Assembly: GCA_032768795.1 (NCBI GenBank)
Contig: CP136492.1
Location: 2,418,001-2,482,000 of the forward strand
DNA from: Tremella fuciformis
Lineage: Eukaryota > Basidiomycota > Tremellomycetes > Tremellales > Tremellaceae
Length of the DNA stretch: 64,000 nucleotides
Direction: 5' to 3'
Position 1 is the first letter of the stretch. Each line of letters starts with the position of its first letter. The notes beneath the pieces were generated by a model that did not search any database, was not told the origin of the DNA, and worked only from the letters and a program-made list of their open reading frames with translations. The translations under genes were made by a program, and so were the position numbers. Shown piece by piece: positions 19,033 through 30,160 of the stretch.

Positions 19033-22000
19033 ATGCCATCTGTGCAGACGGTGAAAGAAGAGCGCAAGCTCAATGGGCGCGACAACTACGCCCAGTGGGT
19101 GCGCGAGATTCGAGTCGTCCTCGGATCCGCCGGCCTTGTCCCCCACATCACCAAGGACGCGTCAGTGATCCGAGCACTCGTCGAGGCTCGATATCCAGTG
19201 TCAAGTCCGGCAACAGCAGCCGAGACATCGAAGAGAGCAGTTGCTCTATACGAGCATGAGAAGGAGCAGTCCACCGCCCTCTCCACTCTCTACGGCAGTC
19301 TGACAGAGACTGTCCAAAACAAGCTTCCCTCGAACCTGATCGACTTCGAGAATCCTCAACCGAAGGGGCTCTACGATCATCTGGTCGTCACATATGGGGC
19401 CGACAACGGATCTCGCCTAGCCGAATTATGGTCATCGATATTTGGCGAGACCATCCCAGAGAATGAGGACCCCGAACCTCATCTCACAGCTATCCGGTCG
19501 CAACTGGCCGAAATCACCTCCTCCGCCATCACTTCCAAGCTCACCCTTGAGCAATTCGCCAACCAGATTGGCGCATACGCCGCCATCCGTCGCCTACCGT
19601 CCTCATACGGCCTCCTCGCATCGACCTTCTACTCAGGGACCTCGTCGAACAAGATCCACCTTGACGAGGTTATCGATAGGGTCGCCGATGAACATCGCAG
19701 ACGTCAACAAAAGGGCGAGAGCGTAAACGAGATGGGGATGCTCAGCAAATCTCTGCAGAAACCGGCAAGCAAGAGATGCATCCACCATCCGGATCAGGGG
19801 AGGCACTCCACAGATGAGTGCTGGAAAGTGATTGGAGTGCCGAAGCACATCCAGGAGCAAAGGTCGGCCAGGGAAGCAGCAAAGGGAAGGAAGCAGGGAG
19901 GACAAGCAAAGAAGGCAAGAGAGCAGATGGAGTCAGGAGATGACTCATCGAGTGAGAACAAGAGAGGCTCGTCGAGGGAGACAAAGGAGGAAGGCTACTA
20001 TGCGACGGAGATTGCACTACACGCCAACGACAACCTCCCATCCACCTCCATCATCATCGACAGCGGTGCCACCAGTCCATTCATCAAGGACAAGCACCTT
20101 CTCTCACATCTCACCAAACTCGACAAGGCCGTCAAGATCCAAATTGGAGACGGATCGATTGTCGAAGCTACACACTCCGGCCGCCTCACCTTCAACAACG
20201 TATGGTACAACAACGCCCTCTACGTTCCATCATTCTCGCACAACCTCCTCTCAACACAGCGCCTCGGTCCGTACACAGGGACACACTGGCGCTTCTCGAA
20301 GGACTCGGCTACATTGGTCGAGAAAGGGAAGGTCATCCTCCGGGGAAAGAAACTTGGCAACCTATGGGTTGTAGACGACACACCGGTACGCACCACCTCG
20401 CGCATTCACCGAGCACTTCAGGCAATAGAAAACACTGAAGCCGAAGACACTCGCCTCCTCACCTGGCACAAACGTCTAGGTCACTCGAACATGAGGAAGG
20501 TGTGGGAGCTCGGGAAAGAGGGGAAGCTAGGGGCAAAGTGGACAGGGTCATTTCGGAGAGTCGAATGCATGGATTGCCTGAAAGGGAAGGCAACGCGCTC
20601 GGCATCTCTACCTAACCCTCGTCGAGCCAGCAAGCCCCTCGTCGGGGTATCAGTCGATCTATGGGGACCAGCGACCGTCCAGTCGAGAGAAGGCTTCCAA
20701 TACTTCCTCACCTGCTATGACAACCACAGCAAATACGTGCAGGCCATACCACTCAAGCAGAAGTCGGATGCAGCCGAAGCACTGCAAGACTATATCAAGT
20801 TGGCAGAGAATCAGCTTGATCGAACAGTCAAGACCATCCGCTCAGACCAAGGAGGCGAATTCACGAGCAAGGAATTCAGCCACTGGTGTAAAAGCAAGGG
20901 AATTGAGCACACCCTCACGCCGACCGACGCACACAACCAAAACAGTCGAGTCGAGCGCGTCCATCTTACCATCCTCAATGACATCCGGACATGTCTTGCG
21001 GACTCGAACTTGCCAACCCAGTTCTGGGTAGATGCACTGCGATATGTAGTCTTCACTCGGAACAGGCTACCAGACTCCCACGCGAAAATCCCGATAACGC
21101 TCTTCCGACCAAACCACGATATCGACCTGCAGTACCAGGGGATGCAGCCATTCGGCCATCACTGCATCTATCGAATTGTGAACCCCGCATCGAAGCTCGA
21201 CGAGCGGGGACAATGCGGTCGACTGCTGGGGTACACAGAAGGGAGCTGGGGCTACAAGGTGCTGACCCAATCCAACAGGGTCATCGCAAGCCGAGACGTC
21301 ACATTCATCATGGGCAGGAAGACAACGCCCAGTTCAGATGAACCACGACAGATCCTGGAGCCGCCTCAACCTGGACCTCGACAACCATCGACGAGCCTCG
21401 ACGAGGATGACGATACATCCATCGAGCTGAACGAGATAGTCGAGGCAGGGGAGGCACCAGAAGAAGAGGAACAAGGGGAAGAGATGGACGACATACCTCC
21501 CCAAGCCGTACCCAGGCAAGGAAGAGGCTGGGTCAATGAGTACATCCGAGAGGATGCACCCAGCCCGGAACCGAATCCCGACGACAGACCAGAGGATCCC
21601 GATCGTCGACTAAACGAGCCCACAGCGGCCGATGCAGATGAGCCAAGACGGTCGGGGAGACTAGCAGGCCAAGAACCTAGTCATCACCCTCTGCACGACA
21701 TCGACATGGACTATAACCGAGTAGCCATAGAGCACGCGTTATCAGCCCAGTCACTCAACAACCCCCAGTCATACACCGAAGCTCGTCGAGCCACAGACTG
21801 GGAGGATTGGAAATCGGCCATGGACGAGGAGATGGGAAAGATGGAGAAGTACGGAGTGTGGGAGATGGTCCCCAAGGAGAATCACCGTACTCTTACAGGC
21901 AAATGGGTATTCACTCGCAAGATCGACGGGGACACGGGCAAAGCGAGTCAGCACAAGGCCAGATTCGTCGTGAGAGGATTTCAACAGGTCTCAGGACGAG

Positions 22001-23325
22001 ATTTCGACGAACTCTTTGCTTCGGTCACCCACAGGTCATCATTTCGCCTATTCCTCTCCATCGTCAACTACCTCGACTGGGAATGCGACCAAATAGACAT
22101 CATTGGAGCATTCCTCAAGGCCAACATCGACAAGGACATCTTCATCGAGCCACCAGAAGGCAGCGACATCGCCGCCGGACACGTTCTGCACCTCCGGAAA
22201 TCACTATACGGTCTCCGACAATCACCGCACTTGTTCAACAAGCGCCTCGACGAGTTCCTACGAGAGCTAGGCTTCAAACCGACCCTAGCGGATCCATGTA
22301 TCTACTCGCTGCGACAAGGACACAAGCGGTGCATGATCTCAGTCCACGTTGACGACATGCTCATAGCCGGCAACGATCGATCAACAATCGACGAGATCAA
22401 ACGGAAGATCAACACGGAACTCGAGTGCAAGGACCAAGGACCGGTCTCTTACTTCCTCGGTATCAACATCTACCGAGATAGGCCAAACAAGAAGATGTAC
22501 CTGTCACAAGAGCACTACATCGAGGCAGTTCTTCAACGCTTCGGTGAACCCGGCAAAGCCTGCAAGACAATCTTGCCTGACGCAAAGCTCGTCAAGGCTA
22601 CGCCAAAGGAGGTCGACGAGGCTCGAGATAAACCATTTCCAGCACTCGCCGGGTCAATCCTCTATATTGCCACGATCACCCGACCCGACATCGCCTACGC
22701 AGCATCACTGCTCTGTCGCTTCATCAGCAAATGGTCACTCGCACATTGGAGGGCCGCAAAGCACCTATTAAGGTACCTGCGAGGAACATCAGATCTCGCA
22801 CTCACCTTTGACGCACATGCAGGAAGAAGAGCACTGCTAGGCTGGGCAGACGCAGACTGGGGTGGATGCCTCGACACACGTCGATCTACAACCGGCTACG
22901 TCTTCAATACATACGGGGGCATTGTGTCATGGAAAAGCAGGCGACAACCAACAGTCGCACTCTCGACGACACAGGCCGAACTCCTAGCATCAACAGAAGC
23001 GGGCAAAGAGGCAATATGGCTCAGGCAATTATTGAACGACCTCGACCTCGGTATAGATGGGGCAGTGCCCATCTACAACGACAACAATGGAGCCATTCAA
23101 CTGGCCAAACATCAACACGGGTTCAAGCTGAACAAAGCATTCGACATGCGAGCCCAGTGGATACGAGAGCATCAAGCTGGTGGACTGCTTGAGCTCAAGT
23201 ACACACCAACGGACAGCAACCGAGCCGACATCCTGACCAAGAACCTTTCGGCCGAGAAGACGAGACAGCTTCGGCAGCTACTGGGCTTGGGAAGACAAGG
23301 AGAAGCAGAGCAGCAGAGTCAATAG
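19033..23325 (+). CDS. Copia Gag-Pol polyprotein, 1430 aa, single open frame
   Basis: Gag is followed by a zinc-knuckle-like Cys/His motif near residue 249 (CIHHPDQGRHSTDEC). The aspartic protease has DSGA at about 343. The integrase has the pre-integrase motif HKRLGH and a DD35E triad (D542, D605, E641). The reverse transcriptase has HVDD at about 1106-1108. The RNase H has ADADWGG and ALSTTQAE. This integrase-before-RT order is diagnostic of Copia. Gag and Pol share one frame, so there is no frameshift site. All catalytic residues are present and there is no internal stop. Confidence 0.97.
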   Translation: MPSVQTVKEERKLNGRDNYAQWVREIRVVLGSAGLVPHITKDASVIRALVEARYPVSSPATAAETSKRAVALYEHEKEQSTALSTLYGSLTETVQNKLPSNLIDFENPQPKGLYDHLVVTYGADNGSRLAELWSSIFGETIPENEDPEPHLTAIRSQLAEITSSAITSKLTLEQFANQIGAYAAIRRLPSSYGLLASTFYSGTSSNKIHLDEVIDRVADEHRRRQQKGESVNEMGMLSKSLQKPASKRCIHHPDQGRHSTDECWKVIGVPKHIQEQRSAREAAKGRKQGGQAKKAREQMESGDDSSSENKRGSSRETKEEGYYATEIALHANDNLPSTSIIIDSGATSPFIKDKHLLSHLTKLDKAVKIQIGDGSIVEATHSGRLTFNNVWYNNALYVPSFSHNLLSTQRLGPYTGTHWRFSKDSATLVEKGKVILRGKKLGNLWVVDDTPVRTTSRIHRALQAIENTEAEDTRLLTWHKRLGHSNMRKVWELGKEGKLGAKWTGSFRRVECMDCLKGKATRSASLPNPRRASKPLVGVSVDLWGPATVQSREGFQYFLTCYDNHSKYVQAIPLKQKSDAAEALQDYIKLAENQLDRTVKTIRSDQGGEFTSKEFSHWCKSKGIEHTLTPTDAHNQNSRVERVHLTILNDIRTCLADSNLPTQFWVDALRYVVFTRNRLPDSHAKIPITLFRPNHDIDLQYQGMQPFGHHCIYRIVNPASKLDERGQCGRLLGYTEGSWGYKVLTQSNRVIASRDVTFIMGRKTTPSSDEPRQILEPPQPGPRQPSTSLDEDDDTSIELNEIVEAGEAPEEEEQGEEMDDIPPQAVPRQGRGWVNEYIREDAPSPEPNPDDRPEDPDRRLNEPTAADADEPRRSGRLAGQEPSHHPLHDIDMDYNRVAIEHALSAQSLNNPQSYTEARRATDWEDWKSAMDEEMGKMEKYGVWEMVPKENHRTLTGKWVFTRKIDGDTGKASQHKARFVVRGFQQVSGRDFDELFASVTHRSSFRLFLSIVNYLDWECDQIDIIGAFLKANIDKDIFIEPPEGSDIAAGHVLHLRKSLYGLRQSPHLFNKRLDEFLRELGFKPTLADPCIYSLRQGHKRCMISVHVDDMLIAGNDRSTIDEIKRKINTELECKDQGPVSYFLGINIYRDRPNKKMYLSQEHYIEAVLQRFGEPGKACKTILPDAKLVKATPKEVDEARDKPFPALAGSILYIATITRPDIAYAASLLCRFISKWSLAHWRAAKHLLRYLRGTSDLALTFDAHAGRRALLGWADADWGGCLDTRRSTTGYVFNTYGGIVSWKSRRQPTVALSTTQAELLASTEAGKEAIWLRQLLNDLDLGIDGAVPIYNDNNGAIQLAKHQHGFKLNKAFDMRAQWIREHQAGGLLELKYTPTDSNRADILTKNLSAEKTRQLRQLLGLGRQGEAEQQSQ

Positions 23326-23335
23326 ACATGCTCGC

Positions 23336-23344
23336 GAGGGGAGG
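23336..23344 (+). promoter_or_regulatory. Polypurine tract
   Basis: GAGGGGAGG lies immediately before the 3' LTR, where plus-strand DNA synthesis is primed. Confidence 0.75.
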
Positions 23345-23662
23345 CGACGGAAATAGGTAGTACGCTCACATGAGCTTGACTCAGCCTCGAGTAGCCTCGT
23401 CGAGGCACACACATCCTCGACGAGGTTGTGCCTCGACGAGGTTCATCCTTGACGAGGCAGGGGAAGCTGCCACAACGATAACTCCGCATATAACGCCGAC
23501 ACCCTCAACGACCTTGTAGAATGCCGCCGCCTGTTGCCCTCCTCATCACTCATAGCAAGTGCTGAGCGGGCAACAGGTAAGTCCGAATGCATCACTCATA
23601 GCAAGTGCTGAGCGGGCAACAGGTGACCGGAATCCCATTGCCTCAGAGCTACGATTCCGTCG
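23345..23662 (+). repeat. 3' LTR of the Copia element
   Basis: 318 bp. It is longer than the 5' LTR because of extra CCTCGACGAG-type units near position 60, and is otherwise almost identical. Confidence 0.92.
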
Positions 23663-23667
23663 GATAT

Positions 23668-24689
23668 TACCCTCATGCAGCAAATTGGCAAAACACCATT
23701 TGGAAAAGAGACTCGTTTGCCATATCACCCAGAGACCTCCTTTGATGTTTCTCACCCAAGTCATGTATATCTTCTGCCTGCTTAAGCTACAGCTTGCCAG
23801 TTCTGAGCACAACATCTTGACATTCTCACACCAGTGCTTGCTGGCTGTCCCTGGTCACCGCTCTTAAGACCTTCAAGTTGGATTACCAGAGCTGCAATAC
23901 CAGAATTGTCAGAGTGCTGTACTCAATGGAATCCAGGCAGCATACAGCACGGCAACCAGGCCTAAACTGGTATTTTGACTTGACAGACGTAGAAAAGACT
24001 ACGATGGAGCTTGCAAAGCTATACAGAGAGCATTCACACACAAAATGGAGCATTGTTGCAATTGGAAAGACCAGAAAAGAGCTCCAGAGGCGTCAAAAGT
24101 TATGCAATCGTCTGGAAGAAGTGTGAAGCAATGCTGCTTTATTGGGATTTCAGTTCCTTCTCTCAGAGTGGGGGTTGACACCCCCATGCCCTTCACAGCA
24201 AGCTCAAACTGCACAGGACACTGTTCAAGAATCTTACCCTGTTGATCAGATGCATAGCGCTGCTTTCAAGAAGGCCTGTTCCAGTTTCCAGATCAGTCAA
24301 GCAAGCCTAGATGAAGAGATTGGAGATGTGGAAAAAGAAAGAGCCCACACAGCCAAGTGGGATGATAGGGCAGACGAGTGGTGGGCCACATATATTGACA
24401 CCACAGCAAAATTAGTCCTGGCCGCAAATAACACTCATGGATCTCACAGTGCTAGCCAAGTTGTGTGAATGGCTTGATGGGTGGGTGCAGCAAGGCAAGT
24501 TACCCCCATTGAGTGCTGCAATGTAGCAGCCACTGGCAGGACAAAAGGAGATGGAAGGGAGGAGGTCCAGCTTCTTGCAGTGTAGTCTGCACAACGCGTC
24601 TCTCCACGTGCCTCGACATCATGTGTTGCCTGGAGAGCTGTGCACATGCATCTCATGCATCTCATACGTCTGCTCTATGCGTACCATAA
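23668..24689. other. AT-richer spacer with two short unsupported frames
   Basis: Frames 23878-24126 (82 aa, helical and charged) and 24142-24468 (108 aa) have no recognisable domain, and no TATA box or splice context ties them together. Before the Copia insertion this DNA continued from 18.6 kb, so they may be remnants of one older element. Confidence 0.35.
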
Positions 24690-25373
24690 TCACTTGTTCT
24701 TCGTCGGACTGTTGGCGGAGAGCGTTACGTCGAGAGCGATGTGCGCTCCCTCGCCCGCAAATCCGACAAAGACCTGATGCAGCGTCTCCAATACCTCGCC
24801 GGCGTCCCCTCTGAGCTTTGTGCAGAAGTTCTTGGTACGCTCTAGCGTGCCCGAGTCTGCGATGAAGTCTATGGCGGCGTAGATGTCGGACATGTAGCCG
24901 TGTGTCTCGCCCAATGGATAGTATGCGAACTGAGCAGCGACCGACTGCCCCGTCTTGGTCGCTTCGACGACCGCACGCTTTGCCCTCGCTATCCGCTCGT
25001 CCCGAGTCTCGTCCTCTGCCTCTGCCAACCTCGCCCCGCCAAGCTCCTCTGCCTGTCGCTCGCAGAACGCCACGTCCTCGCCTTGACCACCTGGACATCC
25101 ACGCGAGATCAATGCGTGTAGACATACATGGTCTCCGTTCTTCGATGCGGCCACAAAGAGGTCGCGTATAGCCGGGAAGAGAACGCCCGGCGGGCCTATG
25201 AGCAGCGTGGAGATGTCGTCCGTGTCGATCTTGAGGTGTGGGCGGTACGGGTCGAGCGCGCTGAGCGAGGAGAGGATGAGCGGGACGAAGTCCGAGGTCA
25301 TGGGGTACAGCGAGATCTGGGCGCCCGAATACATCTCGGCTGGGGCTTGCTTAGGCTGGTTCGAGCTGCTCAA
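24690..25373 (-). CDS. YkoF-type thiamine/hydroxymethylpyrimidine-binding protein
   Basis: A single-exon frame of 227 aa. The sequence fits the YkoF family (PF07615 in memory), which is built of two ACT-like ligand-binding repeats. The first repeat covers about residues 17-95, with ISLYPMTSDFVPLILSSLSAL and the typical GDHVCLHALISRGCPGG end. The second covers about 150-220, with QFAYYPLGETHGYMSDIYAAID and VFVGFAGEGAHIALDVTLSA. In Bacillus, YkoF binds thiamine and its pyrimidine moiety and is linked to uptake. No membrane segment is present, so it is cytosolic. A linker of charged helix joins the repeats. It is divergent from GABA transaminase with 355 bases between starts. Confidence 0.8.
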   Translation of the reverse strand: MSSSNQPKQAPAEMYSGAQISLYPMTSDFVPLILSSLSALDPYRPHLKIDTDDISTLLIGPPGVLFPAIRDLFVAASKNGDHVCLHALISRGCPGGQGEDVAFCERQAEELGGARLAEAEDETRDERIARAKRAVVEATKTGQSVAAQFAYYPLGETHGYMSDIYAAIDFIADSGTLERTKNFCTKLRGDAGEVLETLHQVFVGFAGEGAHIALDVTLSANSPTKNK

Positions 25374-25728
25374 GCGAGGTTTTGCGGGTCGGACGTGCGC
25401 GATGCTCAGTCAGAGAGGTGTCGCGAGTAGAGATAGGAAGACGAGTTGCCCGCATTGGTGCAGTCGGAGTTGGTCTCGTAACTCGGCTAGGCGACCCTCG
25501 TTCTCGGCTCTTTTACAGTCTCGTTCTTGTTCGACCTAAGCATCGCTTCTCTGATTGCTGGACGAGACAATTTACCCGCCTAGGCGTGTATGCAGGTAGA
25601 TCCGATCAGGCGTCCATCGGACATCAGAGATCAGAAGGCAGGAAGGAGGCCGGGTCGCTTGCAGAGAAGAATCAAAGGCCATCAATCGAGTCGAACGCCA
25701 ACTTGAGTTCTTCTCTTCACTCGACAAC
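25374..25728. other. Shared divergent promoter region, YkoF-like and GABA-T genes
   Basis: Holds both upstream regions. No clear TATA box. Confidence 0.4.
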
Positions 25729-27600
25729 ATGAGCTCGACATTCCGCACCATGATGGGGAGAGGCAGCAGCCTAGCGCGATCGTCCAAGGCGGCAGCGGTA
25801 CCGATGCGCTCTGCACGACATCTGTCCAGGCTCAGCATCATCCCCGATGAGCCTGCAGGACCTAGTGTGCAGACAGAGGCGGTTCCCGGGCCAGCGAGCA
25901 AGGCGGTCGTGAGTCCCCAGAGGGTCGCTCAACTCAAGCTGACGACAGTGTGCCGGGATCGACACGCTGCAGGACAACAGGACACATGTGATAGCTGTCG
26001 ACTACGCCAAGTCCAAGGGTGAGGGTCGGTTTCAAATCGGAAGAAGCAGAGCTCAAAGGCAGGAAACTACCTGGTCGACGCCGACGGCAACACCCTCCTT
26101 GACGTCTTTGCGCAGATCTCGTCCATCGCATTGGGCTATAATGTTCCTCAGCTGCTCGAGCTGGCCAGATCGGTGCGTTTCACCTTGCTCAGGCGTATTA
26201 TGGCTGACTTGACAGGAAGAGTTCATCACCGCCGCGATGAACCGGCCGGCACTTGGATCCTTCCCACCGGTCGAATGGGAGGAATGGCTACGAACAGGCT
26301 TGATGACTGTCGCGCCGAAGGGTCTGGACCAGCTCATGACCACGCTGTGTGGAAGCAGTGCGAATGGTCTGTTACCCATCTCTCCTGCCAGTTCATCGGC
26401 TGATAGACAGAAAATGCATTCAAGGCTGCATTCATGGCGTACCGGGCGAGAGAGCGGGGCGGGGCAGACTTCAGCAAAGAGGACATGGGCGAGTCACCCG
26501 GAGAAACGATCAAGAAGCCAGGCTGACGAGCAGACTCCTGTATGCTCAATCATGCACCGGGCAGTCCCGACCTGACCGTCTTGTCGTTCAAGTCGGGCTT
26601 CCACGGGCGTTTGTTCGGGTCTCTGTCGGCAACGCGGAGCAAGGCGATACACAAAGTGGGCATCACCCGAGATGCAAGGTCATGAGCGGGACTAATGACA
26701 GGTCGACATCCCTGCATTCGACTGGCCTTGCGCCCCGTTCCCGGAGCTCAAATACCCCTTGGCGGAGCACGCAGCCGAGAACGAGGCAGAGGAGAAGCGT
26801 TGCCTGGAGGCATATGAGCGCATACTCGCGGAGAGGTAGGCGGCAGTCCCTCAAGAGGCTGAGCGTTGCTCATGTGTCCAGCAAAACCACACGACCCGTG
26901 GCAGCGGTGATCATTGAGCCTGTGCTATCCGAAGGGGGCGACCGACACGCCTCGAATGACTTCTTCCGCCAACTCCGGCTGATTGCCAAGAAGCATGGGG
27001 CCTACTTCATCGTGGACGAGGTGCAAACGGGTGTCGGCGCAACTGGTCGATTCTGGGCTCACGAGCACTGGGGCTTGCAAGAAGGGGAGGAGCCGGACTT
27101 TGTGACGTTCAGCAAGAAGATGCAGGCGAGCGGGATCTACCACAAAGCCGAGACGCGGCCCGCTGCCCCTTATCGTATCTACTCAACTTGGATGGTGAGC
27201 CATCGCTCCCCCACCTATCTGGCTGACGGCTGACAAACAGGGCGACCCCATCCGAGCACTTCAAGCGCGCAAGTTGATCCAGCTCATCGGCCAAGCCGAC
27301 CTCGTCAGCCATACCGAGCGTACCGGCGCTCAGCTCGCCTCGCAGCTCTCGGACATCTTCGCCCGCTCGGGCGAAGGCAAAGTCTCCAGCTTCCGCGGTC
27401 AGACAAAGGGCACATTCATGGCGTGGGACTTCACCACCGGTCCACTGCGAGACCAGTTTGTGGCGGGGACGAGGAAGCGCGGGGTGCAGATGGGCGGGTG
27501 TGGAGAGCGGTCAGTCAGATTGAGGCCGATGTTGACCTTTGGGGACAAGCATGCCGAAGTGTTGTGCGAGGCGGTGGCGGCTACCCTGGAGGGAATGTGA
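25729..27600 (+). CDS. UGA1: 4-aminobutyrate aminotransferase, mitochondrial (GABA-T)
   Basis: Nine exons join in frame to 505 aa: 25729-25908, 25949-26018, 26063-26172, 26216-26366, 26411-26488, 26534-26655, 26702-26835, 26882-27194, 27241-27600. The first 45 residues are Arg/Ser-rich without acids, like a mitochondrial presequence. Class III aminotransferase motifs follow: [53 protein letters not shown], the PLP-ring aspartate in [10 protein letters not shown], and the Schiff-base lysine in [10 protein letters not shown]. It transfers the amino group of GABA to 2-oxoglutarate to give succinate semialdehyde. Intron 26489-26533 needs a GC-AG donor (GCGAGT); the nearby GT gives the wrong phase. 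Confidence 0.92.
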
Positions 27601-27971
27601 GCATTGCATTGCATATAGCATGAACGTTGTTGCACATCTGTCTTCTTTTTCGGAGAGACGGCTGCAATTGGTCGTAATTGGCATCTCCAACACCGAGTAA
27701 ATCGAATCTGTTCCCATTTCCACTTGCTGATTTGACCGCATTTGGAACGCATTGCATCTCACATCCCATGATGAGAGAAAAACCAAATCACGTCTTGCCG
27801 CCAGTCATGCAAACATTGATCGACGCCAAATTCCCAACACTCCAAATCCCACCACTCATTTCCGTTGAGCATTGATTCCCAATCTGCAGATGACCTCATT
27901 GACACATAGCTAGAAGCTCCCTTCTGCGGTTTTTACACATCATCAGAAATGCAAAGTCTGCCAGGACTAGC

Positions 27972-27978
27972 TATAAAT
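27972..27978 (+). promoter_or_regulatory. TATA box of the orphan gene at 28082
   Basis: TATAAAT about 110 bases before the ATG, in the AT-rich block. Confidence 0.5.
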
Positions 27979-28081
27979 AGGACTGCCTTGCTGGAGACAT
28001 CCTTGACCCCCAACCCCAACACTCCCCACTCATCAATCTAATTTCTTGTCATTTGGCCTTTAGTAACACAAAGTTTTAAGG

Positions 28082-28639
28082 ATGACTGACCTTGGCAAAG
28101 AATGTATCTCCTTCAAGGATGCCCAATCCACTCTTGACCAATCTGGCTTTGAACAGCTGTTGTTGGCCAGTTCCAATGAAACTTATGGAGATTTGGTTTA
28201 CAAAGGTGAAAAGGATGAGTATGAAGTCCAGGAAGAGGAGATCACAAAGAACCTGAAGCAAGTGGTGCCCATTTTATGGGAAGCCGTGTGCACCGCGTCC
28301 AAGTACACTCGCAATATAGCTGAGTTGACTGTATTGCAAACAGTTCTGGCCTCATGGGATGACTTGACATGTGTGCACCTTGATGAGAAGTTTGAGGGCA
28401 GAGATGGAGTTACTCTCCAGCAACTTGTGAGCCCTTCTCGCTTCAAACCTCATGCAACTTTTGACAAAAATACAAATCCCCCATCCATCACCATTCGAGC
28501 CTTCCAAAACACTGCTACAAACAGTTATTGGTACTCAAATTCAGAGGGCGTTGGTGAGTTGCAAGAAGATCCACCGCGGCTTCATGATGCCGAGCAGCGC
28601 ATCCTGAACAAAACTCTTGGGATTCCTAACCAGTTCTAG
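28082..28639 (+). CDS. Orphan protein in AT-rich island, 185 aa
   Basis: An open frame without introns, preceded by a TATA box at 27972. It is acidic and helical, with a stretch KGEKDEYEVQEEEITKNLKQ, and no signal peptide or membrane helix. I recognise no family. Codon use is AT-rich, unlike the GABA-T gene next to it. It may be cargo of the same repeat population that fills 27.6-32 kb. Confidence 0.45.
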   Translation: MTDLGKECISFKDAQSTLDQSGFEQLLLASSNETYGDLVYKGEKDEYEVQEEEITKNLKQVVPILWEAVCTASKYTRNIAELTVLQTVLASWDDLTCVHLDEKFEGRDGVTLQQLVSPSRFKPHATFDKNTNPPSITIRAFQNTATNSYWYSNSEGVGELQEDPPRLHDAEQRILNKTLGIPNQF

Positions 28640-30160
28640 TGGCATTGTTGCTCTTGGCAAGTATTGGGCCGTGTCCACTCCAAGCTGGTATCTAATCCTT
28701 CCTGTCTTAGAGTGCGTATTCTCACATGGCATGACCAACATCATGACTTTCCTATGCTTGATCCATTTCATGCTTTGCTGCCTGTTTGTGTTTAAATGCA
28801 ATGTAATGCCCATTTATTCAGACATTCTACCTAGCAATGACCCAACACTAGGAAGACTGGGCTGATGTCATGTTCAGTGGTCTTCTTTTGGGAGTAATGT
28901 GAGTAGAAGCAAGAACGGGTGTCATGACCGACCTCATCTCAAACACAAGTCACCGCTTTTTACGCCATTCGCCTACAAAACACAGTACTTTTTCCACCAA
29001 ACTGCTCAAACATTACCTCTTCTGGTACATCGCCAATTTAAGTCAGTACTTTTATCAGTGACCTTTTCTGAGGTCAATACTTTTATCGGTGATCTTTCCT
29101 GAAGTCAGTACTTTTTCCGGTGATCCTACTCGGCGACCTTCAGCCACCTTTCCGTTCCCAGAAATTATAGGCAGATCTGCAGCGAGGAGAATCGAGACAT
29201 ATCGGCAGCAGGAAAACTTTTCTCATGGAATGGGTGGCAAAACAGGTGGCAAATCCCTTCGGCGTACATAGCCCTCTTGTCTATATAAGGAGGCCACTTT
29301 CCGGCCAAGATAGTTTCTTCAGCAATGGATCTCTTGTGTCCCGTCACAAAAGTCACACAGCTGGTCTGAACCCAGCACTCTTGTCCTCGATACCTCAGTC
29401 CCATTGCTTTACGAGCCAGAGACTAGACCCCCTCGTGCCCTTTACCTTGGGCTACCCCTTCGAGGGTGACAATGGGGTTCAAAGCCATATGACCAAACAA
29501 CTCATTTGCACTGGCCAAAGCTTGTCCCAACTTGCCCTGTCAGAGACACACAATGTCTTGGCACATGTTGCTACAAGGGAGGGATGTTCTGTCTCTGCCC
29601 ATTCAGAATGTCCTGGTCACCATCTCCCCCTTCTCTGTCCTTGACCCAATGTGCACATATGGCAAATAGTCAATACGGGCCTTGCTGAACTTGAGAGAAC
29701 TGGGTGAGCTGAGTGAGGAGCTCAGTGAGGGGCTTCCTGAGCCTGGCAAGGAAAGGATGCGGGTTGAGTGAAGGATCTGCCCAGGAGCTTGCTGAACTTG
29801 GCAAGGAGCCTGGGCAATTGGAGAGGACATGATGGGGATGACACATATCCTGGCGTCAGTTGTGGCAGTCACACTTGGTAACGCCTACGGGCTGAGACAG
29901 GAAGATCGTGGATGATCAGGGATCAGCAGGGAATGTTTTGCATTGGCAAGGAAGGATAACAGTGTGAAAAGTAGGGATTGGCAATCATTTAACCTGTTAA
30001 ATTGTGAACAAAGTGCCTGAGAGCTGCTACATACCAGCAGTACCACATTGGGGTTGATTGATTCAAGGCCAACTGCCTCTGCCTTGAAGGGAACACAAGC
30101 CTGATATCAAAGGAGAACTGAAGAAACCTACAACAACAGGAGCCAGGCTGTGAGACAGCA
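28640..30160. other. AT-rich spacer with repeat copy, no supported gene
   Basis: It holds a TATATAAGG motif at about 29.28 kb followed by a 139-aa frame (29225-29644) that has repeat-like composition and no domain. Words related to the inverted arms at 12.4-13.4 and 17.4-18.3 kb occur at 29.5-29.85 kb. Three tandem-like tracts GTCAGTACTTTT/TCAATACTTTT occur around 29.04-29.12 kb. Confidence 0.4.
29500..29850 (+). repeat. Further copy of the inverted-arm repeat family
   Basis: TTCTCTGTCCTTGACCCAAT here parallels TTCTCTGTCCTAGGCCCAAT at about 18.07 kb. It is followed by GCTGAACTTGAG/GGGTGAGCTGAG runs like those of the arms at 12.5 and 18.2 kb. Confidence 0.5.

Larger units (their letters stand above)
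18632..23667 (+). mobile_element. Full-length Copia (Ty1-type) LTR retrotransposon
   Basis: The element is 18637-23662 (5026 bp), flanked by a perfect 5-bp duplication, GATAT (18632-18636 and 23663-23667). The two LTRs are nearly identical apart from a block of extra CCTCGACGAG-type repeats in the 3' copy. A TGG-starting primer site follows the 5' LTR, a purine tract precedes the 3' LTR, and one long Gag-Pol frame lies between. The open frame and similar LTRs point to a recent insertion. Confidence 0.95.

Noticed and set aside
29225..29644. 139-aa frame after a TATATAAGG motif
   Set aside because: The frame opens upstream of the TATA-like motif and overlaps dispersed repeat; no domain.
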